Below are positions 1 to 5,472 of a stretch of DNA of 5,472 nt, one piece after another. The notes beneath the pieces were generated by a model. That model saw only the letters and a list, made by a program, of their open reading frames with translations. It searched no databases and was not told where the DNA came from. The stretch comes from CAYZFD01 sp964477735. Its GTDB lineage: Bacteria > Bacteroidota > Bacteroidia > Flavobacteriales > Flavobacteriaceae. Each line of letters begins with the position of its first letter. The stretch's first letter is position 1. The stretch lies in NCBI GenBank assembly GCA_964477735.1, contig CAYZFD010000078.1:1-5472 (forward strand), in the 5' to 3' direction. Made by a program: the position numbers and the translations under genes.

Positions 1-345
1 CAAAAAATATGGAGGCTAGATCCAAAATCTGGCCAAGAAATTGATTTCATTGAAGTGTTAACCGATTCTAAAGTTTTAACCAAAATCAACGAATTGGAGT
101 GGGTGAATGGAAAAATATACGCCAACACTTATCAATTCAATAAGGAAGTTGGTCTAATCATTGACCCGGCCATGGGCGTTGTGGAAGGTGTGATTGATTT
201 CACAGGCCTAAAAAACAAGGTTACTGAGCACCCAAAACTAGATGTCCTCAATGGTTTAGCCTATCATCCCGAGCGAAAAACTTTTTTTGTGACTGGTAAA
301 AATTGGGATAAAATGTTTGAATTAAAAATCATCCTAAAACAATAA
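1..345 (+). CDS. Glutaminyl-peptide cyclotransferase (glutamine cyclotransferase), C-terminal part, 5' end outside window
   Basis: The reading frame is open from base 1 and ends at TAA (343-345), so 114 C-terminal codons are seen; family members in this phylum are usually around 350 residues. The enzyme converts N-terminal glutamine of peptides and proteins to pyroglutamate with release of ammonia. The fragment fits the plant/bacterial five-bladed beta-propeller family (Pfam Glu_cyclase_2). Visible family motifs are an IDP-like strand start (WRLDPKSG, codons 4-11), NELEWVNGKIYAN (30-42), IIDPAMG, DVLNGLAY (81-88) and VTGKNWDKMFEL (97-108). The last motif usually reads GKNWPKLFE, so Asp replaces Pro here, and ANTYQ replaces the common ANVWQ. 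Bacterial members are normally exported, but the signal peptide would lie outside the window. The lipoprotein gene follows after 4 bp, suggesting one transcript. The GTG at 55 is internal, not a start. The family call is from recognised motifs, not a search. Confidence 0.93.
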   Translation, partial: QKIWRLDPKSGQEIDFIEVLTDSKVLTKINELEWVNGKIYANTYQFNKEVGLIIDPAMGVVEGVIDFTGLKNKVTEHPKLDVLNGLAYHPERKTFFVTGKNWDKMFELKIILKQ

Positions 346-349
346 ATTT

Positions 350-1915
350 TTGACACGCTATTTTATTCATAGTCGTAAACATTCGTTAATAATTGTTCTG
401 GTTGCAATTATGGCATGGTCATGGAACAGTTGCGAAACCGAATTGGCATTCACAAAATCTTCTGGGCAATTGGTTTTTAGTGCAGACACACTTTATTTAG
501 ACACCTTGTTTGGGAATATAAGTTCTAAAACCTATTCTCTTAAAATTTACAACCCCACAAAAACACACTTAAGCATCCCAACAGTAAAGCTTAAATCAGG
601 CTCAAATTCACCCTTTCGATTTGCGATTGATGGTCAGGTAGGAAACGTGCTTCATGATGTTGAAATAATGTCCAAAGACAGTTTGTTTGTGTTTGTGGAA
701 GCTACAATTCCTTCGAGTTCCATTCAAAATCAGGTTGAGATGCTTATTTCTGATCAACTTATTTTTGAACAAGAAGGCCAAAATCAAGCCATTGAGCTGG
801 TGAGTTTGGCTAAAGACGCCATCTTTCTGTATCCTAAAAGATTCGACAATGGCACCACTGAAGTTCTAGAAGTTGGCGTAAATGACCAAGGCGAATCCTT
901 GTTCATTCAAGGCTTTTATCTAGATGACAGTGAATTGATCTTTAGTGCCGAAAAACCTTATGTAATTTATGGATACGCAGCCATTCCATCGGGAAAAACT
1001 GCGGTTTTTGAAGCTGGAAGTCGAGTGCATTTCCATGCTGAATCAGGGCTCATCGCAGCAGATCAAAGCAGCCTAAAAGTAAACGGCGCCATTAGCCAAG
1101 ACCCCTTACTTCTTGAAAAGGAAGTGATATTTGAAGGTGACCGTTTGGAACCCGACTACGAGCATGTTCCAGGGCAATGGGGCATGGTTTGGCTCACCGA
1201 TGGAAGTACTGCTCATGAGCTCAATCACCTGACCATAAAAAATGCCACTATAGGACTTTTGATGGATCATCAAGACGGAAGCAACTCCCCTACCTTGACA
1301 CTAAAAAATGTTCAAATACACAACAGTGCTCTTTTCAATCTTTGGGGAAAAACAGCTCATATTGAGGCCGAGAATTCGGTTTTTGGCAGTGCAGGTTTAA
1401 CTTCTTTTTATGGAAATATTGGAGGTAAATATCAATTCAAACATTGCACCTTTTCGAATGACTGGAAACGTAGCTATCGAAATCAACCGACGGTCTTAAT
1501 AGATGATGGGATTGAATTAGAAGATGGCTCCATTTTTAGCAAACCCTTAGAGAAAGCTGATTTTTTGAACTGTGTCATCACAGGAAACCAATCTATTGAG
1601 TTTATTGCAAATAAAATATCGGATTTAAATTTTGAGTTTTATTTAAATCACACCGCAGTTAAATTTCAGGATGTTACAGGGAAATTTAGCGGAAATCCTT
1701 TTTATGATTTTGAGAATGTTCAACATTATAAAAATCCATTCATAAATGTAACAGCAGATTTTATGAACCCCGATAAAATTGATTATCGATTGGGTGAACA
1801 AAGCGAACTCATAGGGAAAGGTGCAATAGACATCGCAAACCAAGTTCCGTTCGATATAAGTGGCGAAAATAGAACTACGAACCCAGACTTGGGCGCTTAC
1901 CAGCACAAGTTTTAG
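350..1915 (+). CDS. Lipoprotein with right-handed parallel beta-helix domain, function unknown
   Basis: A 521-residue exported lipoprotein. Residues 1-28 form a type II signal peptide: basic n-region (R3, R9, K10), hydrophobic core 13-25, and a relaxed lipobox WNSC with lipidated Cys28. Residues about 38-155 look like a beta-sandwich domain (LVFSADTLYLDTLFG, KIYNPTKTHLSIP, DSLFVFVEATIP) that precedes the helix in many Bacteroidota lipoproteins. From about 203 (PYVIYGYAAIPSGKTAVFEAG, then LKVNGAI, then PGQWGMVWL at 274-282) a parallel beta-helix begins, with rungs such as LTIKNATIGLLMD and LTLKNVQIHNSALF. The end, DISGENRTTNPDLGAYQ (502-518), is the C-terminal cap typical of these proteins. 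The start must be TTG at 350: an in-frame stop lies at 335-337, and the first ATG (410) would remove the signal peptide. The acidic ETE after Cys28 may favour surface display; that is inference. Such helices often bind or cleave glycans, but no catalytic site is recognisable. Confidence 0.88.
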   Translation: MTRYFIHSRKHSLIIVLVAIMAWSWNSCETELAFTKSSGQLVFSADTLYLDTLFGNISSKTYSLKIYNPTKTHLSIPTVKLKSGSNSPFRFAIDGQVGNVLHDVEIMSKDSLFVFVEATIPSSSIQNQVEMLISDQLIFEQEGQNQAIELVSLAKDAIFLYPKRFDNGTTEVLEVGVNDQGESLFIQGFYLDDSELIFSAEKPYVIYGYAAIPSGKTAVFEAGSRVHFHAESGLIAADQSSLKVNGAISQDPLLLEKEVIFEGDRLEPDYEHVPGQWGMVWLTDGSTAHELNHLTIKNATIGLLMDHQDGSNSPTLTLKNVQIHNSALFNLWGKTAHIEAENSVFGSAGLTSFYGNIGGKYQFKHCTFSNDWKRSYRNQPTVLIDDGIELEDGSIFSKPLEKADFLNCVITGNQSIEFIANKISDLNFEFYLNHTAVKFQDVTGKFSGNPFYDFENVQHYKNPFINVTADFMNPDKIDYRLGEQSELIGKGAIDIANQVPFDISGENRTTNPDLGAYQHKF

Positions 1916-3186
1916 GCTACAAACAAAGGCCTACTGGCCATCAAATCATATACTTTTTGAGCTACTTGCTGAATCGTTTCCTCATTCTCATGATTCATAA
2001 GAACTTCATCAATTAGCGACACCACTGTTTCCATGTCGGCTTCTTTTAAACCTCTTGTTGTGATGGCAGCTGTGCCCACACGAATTCCAGAAGTCACAAA
2101 TGGAGACTTATCATCGAATGGGACCATGTTTTTATTGGCCGTAATTTCTGCTCGAACTAAAGCTTGTTCTGCTTGCTTACCAGTAATGTTTTTATTGCGC
2201 AAATCAATAAGCATCAAATGGTTGTCAGTGCCACCAGATATCAAGTGGTAATTTCTTTTCACAAAGGCAGCGGCCATAGCCTGTGCATTTTTTCTCACTT
2301 GAACGATGTAGTGCATATATCCGTCTGTTAAAGCTTCCTTGAAGGCAATCGCTTTGCCAGCAATCACATGTTCTAAAGGCCCGCCTTGGTTGCCAGGAAA
2401 AACTGCTGCATCGAGTAAAGAAGACATCATGCGAACTGTTCCATTTTTTAGGGTAATTCCAAATGGATTTTCAAAATCTTCACCCATTAAAATCAAACCT
2501 CCTCTTGGTCCTCTAAGGGTTTTGTGAGTTGTTGTGGTTACCACATGGCAGTATGGAATAGGATCATTGAGCACCCCCTTGGCAATCAGACCTGAAGGGT
2601 GTGAAATGTCTGCCAACAAGAAAGCACCCACAAGGTCAGCAATTTCTCTAAAACGCTTAAAATCAATATCTCTAGAATAGGCAGAGGCTCCAGCAATGAT
2701 CATTTTTGGTTTTTCTTTTTGCGCCAGGGTCTCAATTTTATCATAATTCAAAAGTCCTGTTTCTTGCTCAACTCCATAGAAAACAGGCTTATAGAGCCTA
2801 CCCGAAAAATTAACAGGTGAACCATGAGTTAAATGCCCACCATGCGACAAATCGAATCCCATAATCTTATCACCTGGCTCTAAAAAGGCATGAAAAACAG
2901 CTGCATTTGCTTGCGAACCTGAATGGGGCTGAACATTAGCGTATGCAGCACCGAAAAGTTCTTTTGCTCTTTCAATTGCTAAAGATTCAATTTCATCCAC
3001 AACTTCGCATCCACCATAATATCGCTTTCCAGGATAACCTTCAGCATATTTATTTGTAAGGACTGAACCAGTAGCCTCCATCACTTGTGGACTGGTGTAA
3101 TTTTCAGAAGCAATCAGCTCCAAACCGTTGGTTTGACGCACTCTCTCGGCTTCAATAAGATCAAAAATTTCGGAATCGCGATGCAT
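1912..3186 (-). CDS. glyA: Serine hydroxymethyltransferase
   Basis: A complete 424-residue cytosolic PLP enzyme that interconverts serine plus tetrahydrofolate with glycine plus 5,10-methylenetetrahydrofolate, the main source of one-carbon units. The key residues align with E. coli GlyA: Tyr47, Glu49 and Tyr57 in NKYAEGYPGKRYYGG, His118 in HGGHLTHG stacking on PLP, Asp193 and His196 in ADISHPSGL, the PLP Schiff-base Lys222 in TTTTHKTLRGPRGG, and Arg369 in SGIRVGT binding the substrate carboxylate. Compared with E. coli, about 13 extra residues lie between the PLP lysine segment and AVFPGNQGGP (about 234-258); this insertion is usual in Bacteroidota. The ATG at 3186-3184 gives the expected short N-terminus (MHRDSEIFDLIEAE). 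No Shine-Dalgarno is seen. The gene lies downstream of ytxJ on the same strand but has its own promoter candidate, and its stop overlaps that of the convergent lipoprotein gene. Confidence 0.99.
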   Translation of the reverse strand: MHRDSEIFDLIEAERVRQTNGLELIASENYTSPQVMEATGSVLTNKYAEGYPGKRYYGGCEVVDEIESLAIERAKELFGAAYANVQPHSGSQANAAVFHAFLEPGDKIMGFDLSHGGHLTHGSPVNFSGRLYKPVFYGVEQETGLLNYDKIETLAQKEKPKMIIAGASAYSRDIDFKRFREIADLVGAFLLADISHPSGLIAKGVLNDPIPYCHVVTTTTHKTLRGPRGGLILMGEDFENPFGITLKNGTVRMMSSLLDAAVFPGNQGGPLEHVIAGKAIAFKEALTDGYMHYIVQVRKNAQAMAAAFVKRNYHLISGGTDNHLMLIDLRNKNITGKQAEQALVRAEITANKNMVPFDDKSPFVTSGIRVGTAAITTRGLKEADMETVVSLIDEVLMNHENEETIQQVAQKVYDLMASRPLFVA

Positions 3187-3211
3187 GTTTTATTGAATTG
3201 TAAATAAGAAA

Positions 3212-3242
3212 CAAAAATACGCAACCGCTACAGCGCAAGCAA
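3212..3242 (-). promoter_or_regulatory. Candidate glyA promoter, Bacteroidota type
   Basis: Read on the minus strand, TATTTTTG (3219-3212) matches the Bacteroidota -7 consensus TAnnTTTG exactly. A TTG (3242-3240) stands 20 bases upstream, within the usual spacing for the -33 element. Transcription would start near 3205, giving a leader of about 20 bases before the glyA ATG. The position directly before the gene makes chance less likely, but AT-rich DNA yields such matches by accident. Confidence 0.5.
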
Positions 3243-3245
3243 CCC

Positions 3246-3271
3246 AAATCGATGGATTTATTAAAAATAAA
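3246..3271 (-). repeat. Two short overlapping inverted repeats in the ytxJ-glyA gap
   Basis: The 97-bp gap holds AAATC-GATG-GATTT (3246-3259) and the AT-only TTTATT-AAA-AATAAA (3257-3271). They share bases, so only one can form at a time. The second lies 12 bases after the ytxJ stop and could act as a weak terminator or an RNA 3' end, but it has no GC stem, so readthrough from ytxJ into glyA remains possible. Both may be chance products of AT-rich DNA. Confidence 0.25.
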
Positions 3272-3283
3272 TTAACAAAAGAA

Positions 3284-3664
3284 TTAAACCCTTGCTAAAG
3301 CTTGCGCTAAGTCAATCTCTTCGTGCGAAGCACAATAAACGACCCTCCCGTTTTGAAGCAAAAAAAGCTGCGGGGATTCGTGTTGAATTCCACAAACATC
3401 TGCCCATTGTTGAGACAGATGGCGATAGTTGACCACATCAAGGATATTGAGATTAACAGGTCGTTTTTGACGCTTTAACACCTCATTGCACGCTCGCAAA
3501 GCCATAAAGCTAACAGGGCAACGTGGTGAATGTTTTAAAAGCAATACAGGCGTTTGATTTGAAAGGTCATGTAGTTTAACAAGTGATTTTTCATCTTCTA
3601 AAGGCTTCCAATCTTGGGGCGCCTCAACTTCGGATGGTTTTTTGTTGAAAAAGTTTTTCATCAT
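3284..3664 (-). CDS. ytxJ: Monothiol bacilliredoxin of the YtxJ family (bacillithiol system)
   Basis: A small thioredoxin-fold protein of 126 residues from the ATG at 3664 (MMKNFFNKK; the next codon, 3661, is an equally possible ATG). The family is linked to bacillithiol, where it is thought to remove bacillithiol from modified proteins. Diagnostic features are LLLKHSPRCPVSFMAL with the single active-site Cys49 (family form HSTRCSIS), ILDVVNYR (about 74-81), the HESPQLFLLQNGRVVY segment (95-110) containing the cis-Pro region, and ASHEEI (112-117). The site is C-P-V-S, so there is no CXXC pair. Three further cysteines (59, 91, 111) are present. The frame stays open upstream to a TTG at 3733, but that would add a 23-residue tail rich in Lys, Cys and Tyr that is unlike the family. 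The gene diverges from clpB and precedes glyA. Presence of this protein suggests that the host makes bacillithiol; the biosynthesis genes are not in the window. Confidence 0.88.
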   Translation of the reverse strand: MMKNFFNKKPSEVEAPQDWKPLEDEKSLVKLHDLSNQTPVLLLKHSPRCPVSFMALRACNEVLKRQKRPVNLNILDVVNYRHLSQQWADVCGIQHESPQLFLLQNGRVVYCASHEEIDLAQALARV

Positions 3665-3706
3665 ATTTTGACAAATTGACAGATAAATGTTATAAAAACA
3701 TGACTT

Positions 3707-3734
3707 TTTGACTTGTTTTATGAGTCGGTACAAT
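3707..3734 (+). promoter_or_regulatory. Weak candidate clpB promoter
   Basis: TTTG (3707-3710) is followed after 18 bases by TACAAT (3729-3734). The spacing suits a Bacteroidota -33/-7 pair, but the second element has only the leading TA of TAnnTTTG. A transcript would start near 3740, about 24 bases before the clpB ATG. No CIRCE-type operator (TTAGCACTC with its inverted partner) is present in the 99-bp region. A second sigma factor or a regulator may be involved, which the sequence cannot decide. Confidence 0.25.
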
Positions 3735-3735
3735 C

Positions 3736-3752
3736 CTTGTCAAATATACAAG
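3736..3752. repeat. Inverted repeat CTTGT-N7-ACAAG between ytxJ and clpB
   Basis: CTTGT (3736-3740) and ACAAG (3748-3752) form a perfect 5-bp inverted repeat around a 7-base centre. It covers the minus-strand -7 element of ytxJ and lies just before the clpB start, so it could be an operator acting on both genes. With 5-bp arms in AT-rich DNA it could equally be accidental. Confidence 0.3.
3741..3748 (-). promoter_or_regulatory. Candidate ytxJ promoter -7 element
   Basis: On the minus strand TATATTTG matches TAnnTTTG exactly. The best upstream TTG (3775-3773, inside the first clpB codons) is 24 bases away, slightly beyond the usual spacing. Transcription would start near 3735, giving a ytxJ leader of about 70 bases. 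That leader contains ATGTT-N5-AACAT (3687-3701), a small possible hairpin, and three copies of TTGAC on the plus strand (3668, 3676, 3708). Confidence 0.4.
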
Positions 3753-3763
3753 AAAATAGACCT

Positions 3764-5472
3764 ATGAACCCACAACAATTTACCATAAAAGCCCAACAAG
3801 CACTACAACAAGCGCAACAATTGGCACAAGCAGCTTCGCATGCCCAAATTGAAAACGAGCATCTATTAAGCGCCTTGTTTAAAGTGGACAATCATTTAGT
3901 TTCTTATTTATTTGGAAAACTAGGTGTACAAGAGAAGCGCATCCAACAAGCCCTAGAAAATCAACTCAAACATTTCAGCACTATAGAAGGTGGTGATTTA
4001 ATGTTTTCCAAATCTGCAACAGCTGTGATCAATGATGCGCTGATCCGCGCCCAAAAAATGAGCGATGAATTCGCTTCAATAGAGCATTTGTTTTTGGCAT
4101 TAGTCACTTCAAAAAGTACCGTTGGCCAGATGCTAAAAGATCAGGGCATTACAGAAAAAGAGGTCTTGGCTGCCATAGAAGGCCTGAGACAAGGAAAAAG
4201 AGTTGACTCACAAACAGCTGAAGACACTTATAATGCTTTAGAAAAATTTTCCAGAAACCTCAATAAACTGGTCCAAGATGGCAAGCTCGACCCAGTCATT
4301 GGAAGGGATGATGAAATTAGACGTATCTTACAAATTCTTTCAAGAAGAACCAAAAACAATCCAATTTTGGTTGGAGAGCCTGGAACCGGAAAAACAGCCA
4401 TAGCCGAGGGTTTGGCTCACAGGATTGTGGAAGGAGATGTTCCTGAAAACCTTAAAGACAAAAAAGTGTATGCCCTAGACATGGGTGCACTCATTGCAGG
4501 TGCTAAATACAAGGGGGAATTTGAAGAAAGACTGAAATCGGTGATCAAAGAAGTGAGCGAAAGCACGGGCGATATCATCTTGTTTATCGATGAAATTCAC
4601 ACACTTGTAGGCGCTGGTGGTGGTGAAGGAGCTATGGATGCCGCAAACATTCTCAAGCCTGCTCTTGCCCGCGGTGAATTGAGGGCCATTGGTGCCACTA
4701 CCCTAGATGAATATCAAAAATATTTCGAAAAGGACAAGGCACTGGAAAGACGATTTCAAAAGGTCATTGTTGATGAGCCCGATACTGAAAGTGCCGTGTC
4801 TATACTAAGAGGTATTAAGGAAAAATACGAAAACCATCACAAGGTTCGGATTAAAGACAACGCTATTCTAGCAGCAGTCGAACTTTCTCAACGCTACATT
4901 ACCAATCGATTTTTACCAGACAAGGCCATCGATCTCATGGACGAAGCCGCAGCCAAACTGAGAATGGAAATCAATTCCAAACCAGAAGATTTAGATGCTT
5001 TAGACAGAAAAATCATGCAACTCGAAATTGAAATTGAGGCCATTAAGAGAGAAAATGATCCTGTCAAACTTAAACAACTTCACGCCGATTTAAGTGAACT
5101 CAAAGACGAACGCCAAACTCTTTTTAGCCAATGGCATGCAGAAAAAGAATTGGTTGAAAGCATTCAACAAACAAAGCTAAAACTCGAAAACTATAAGCTC
5201 GAAGCTGAGCGCGCCGAACGCGATGGCGATTATGGAAAAGTAGCTGAAATTAGATATGGAAGCAGCAAAGAAACTCAAAAGAAACTAGAAAAATTACAGC
5301 AAGAACTGGCCGAAAAGCAACAGGCCTCTTCAATGATTCAAGAAGAAGTCACAGACGAAGAAATTGCAGAAGTTGTGGCCAAATGGACGGGGATTCCTGT
5401 AAGCAAAATGCTCCAAAGTGATCGAGAAAAACTTTTAAACCTAGAATCTGAACTTCACAAGAGTGTGATAGG
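3764..5472 (+). CDS. clpB: Chaperone ClpB (protein disaggregase), N-terminal 569 codons, 3' end outside window
   Basis: An AAA+ hexameric unfoldase that, with DnaK/DnaJ/GrpE, pulls polypeptides out of aggregates through its central pore using ATP. The frame starts at ATG 3764 and stays open to the edge; the whole protein is normally about 860-870 residues, so about two thirds is seen. Order: N domain 1-145, with MNPQQFTIKAQQAL and IENEHLLSALF; NBD1 about 160-400, with Walker A GEPGTGKT (204-211, Lys210), pore loop GAKYKGEFEERLK (Tyr249), Walker B ILFIDE (272-277, Glu277), sensor IGATTLDEY (309-317) and arginine fingers Arg329/Arg330 in ALERRFQKV; coiled-coil M domain about 405-525, with the AEIRYGS turn near 495; then WTGIPVSKML (541-550) leading to NBD2, cut before its Walker A. 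The M domain separates ClpB from ClpA and ClpC. The start is preceded by an A-rich stretch, not a Shine-Dalgarno. All visible catalytic residues are intact. Confidence 0.98.
   Translation, partial: MNPQQFTIKAQQALQQAQQLAQAASHAQIENEHLLSALFKVDNHLVSYLFGKLGVQEKRIQQALENQLKHFSTIEGGDLMFSKSATAVINDALIRAQKMSDEFASIEHLFLALVTSKSTVGQMLKDQGITEKEVLAAIEGLRQGKRVDSQTAEDTYNALEKFSRNLNKLVQDGKLDPVIGRDDEIRRILQILSRRTKNNPILVGEPGTGKTAIAEGLAHRIVEGDVPENLKDKKVYALDMGALIAGAKYKGEFEERLKSVIKEVSESTGDIILFIDEIHTLVGAGGGEGAMDAANILKPALARGELRAIGATTLDEYQKYFEKDKALERRFQKVIVDEPDTESAVSILRGIKEKYENHHKVRIKDNAILAAVELSQRYITNRFLPDKAIDLMDEAAAKLRMEINSKPEDLDALDRKIMQLEIEIEAIKRENDPVKLKQLHADLSELKDERQTLFSQWHAEKELVESIQQTKLKLENYKLEAERAERDGDYGKVAEIRYGSSKETQKKLEKLQQELAEKQQASSMIQEEVTDEEIAEVVAKWTGIPVSKMLQSDREKLLNLESELHKSVI

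Noticed and set aside
55..57. GTG as a start codon for a 96-residue protein
   Set aside because: The frame is open to base 1 and the upstream codons (including WRLDPKSG) continue the cyclotransferase domain, so this is an internal Val codon of a truncated gene.
1643..1906. Minus-strand 87-codon ORF inside the lipoprotein gene
   Set aside because: It lies wholly opposite a well-supported coding region, its product resembles no family I recognise, and no promoter or start context supports it.
2033..2527. Two plus-strand ORFs (2033-2251 and 2339-2527) opposite glyA
   Set aside because: They are shadows of the highly conserved glyA coding sequence.
2580..2620. SHMT segment ADISHPSGLIAKG differs from the E. 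coli form VDMAHVAGLIAAG
   Set aside because: The catalytic Asp and His are kept, and as far as I recall this form is common in Bacteroidota SHMT, so it is lineage variation.
3220..3240. Terminator hairpin GCTTGCGC...GCGGTTGC followed by TATTTTTG on the minus strand
   Set aside because: Only a 3-bp CGC/GCG stem pairs; the outer bases mismatch (T-T, G-G). The T-rich tail is better explained as the -7 element of glyA.
3665..3733. N-terminal extension of YtxJ to a TTG at 3733
   Set aside because: The added 23 residues do not match the family, the start would lie almost on the predicted transcription start, and two ATG codons at 3664 and 3661 give the usual length.
3708..3734. E. coli-like sigma-70 promoter TTGACT-N15-TACAAT before clpB
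   Set aside because: The 15-base spacer is too short for sigma-70, and the host appears to use the Bacteroidota consensus; only the looser TTTG/TA reading is kept, at low confidence.
3764..3840. CAA-rich, glutamine-rich stretch at the start of clpB
   Set aside because: Glutamine-rich AQQALQQAQQLAQ is normal for the first helix of the ClpB N domain, so it is not a microsatellite or a prion-like addition.

Overview
The window looks like ordinary chromosome from a member of the Bacteroidota (Flavobacteriia or Cytophagia type; I cannot place it more precisely). Reasons: AT-rich sequence, no Shine-Dalgarno sequences before starts, two exact matches to the Bacteroidota -7 promoter element TAnnTTTG, a serine hydroxymethyltransferase with the insertion usual in this phylum, a monothiol bacilliredoxin of the YtxJ family, and a beta-helix lipoprotein of a type found mainly in this phylum.

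Layout. 1-345 (+) is the 3' end of a secreted glutaminyl-peptide cyclotransferase. Four bases later, 350-1915 (+) encodes a 521-residue lipoprotein with a right-handed parallel beta-helix, probably co-transcribed and started at a TTG codon. It meets glyA (3186-1912, -) tail to tail with a 4-bp overlap of stop codons. Upstream of glyA on the same strand is ytxJ (3664-3284, -), separated by 97 bp that hold a good glyA promoter candidate. A 99-bp divergent intergenic region then leads to clpB (3764 to beyond 5472, +), cut by the window edge just before the second ATPase domain. The clpB frame has no stop inside the window, so a search for closed ORFs would miss it, but it is the longest coding region here.

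How the genes relate. The first pair concerns the cell envelope: an exported enzyme that cyclises N-terminal glutamine, and a lipoprotein of unknown role. glyA is one-carbon housekeeping metabolism. ytxJ and clpB are both stress and protein-repair functions (thiol redox control with bacillithiol; disaggregation of proteins) transcribed from one shared divergent region, which could allow linked regulation, but the sequence does not prove this.

I found no mobile element, CRISPR array, tRNA or rRNA, phage gene or unknown multi-gene system. The points worth a second look are modest: the TTG start, the overlapping convergent stops, the promoter and inverted-repeat arrangement between ytxJ and clpB, and the uncharacterised lipoprotein.
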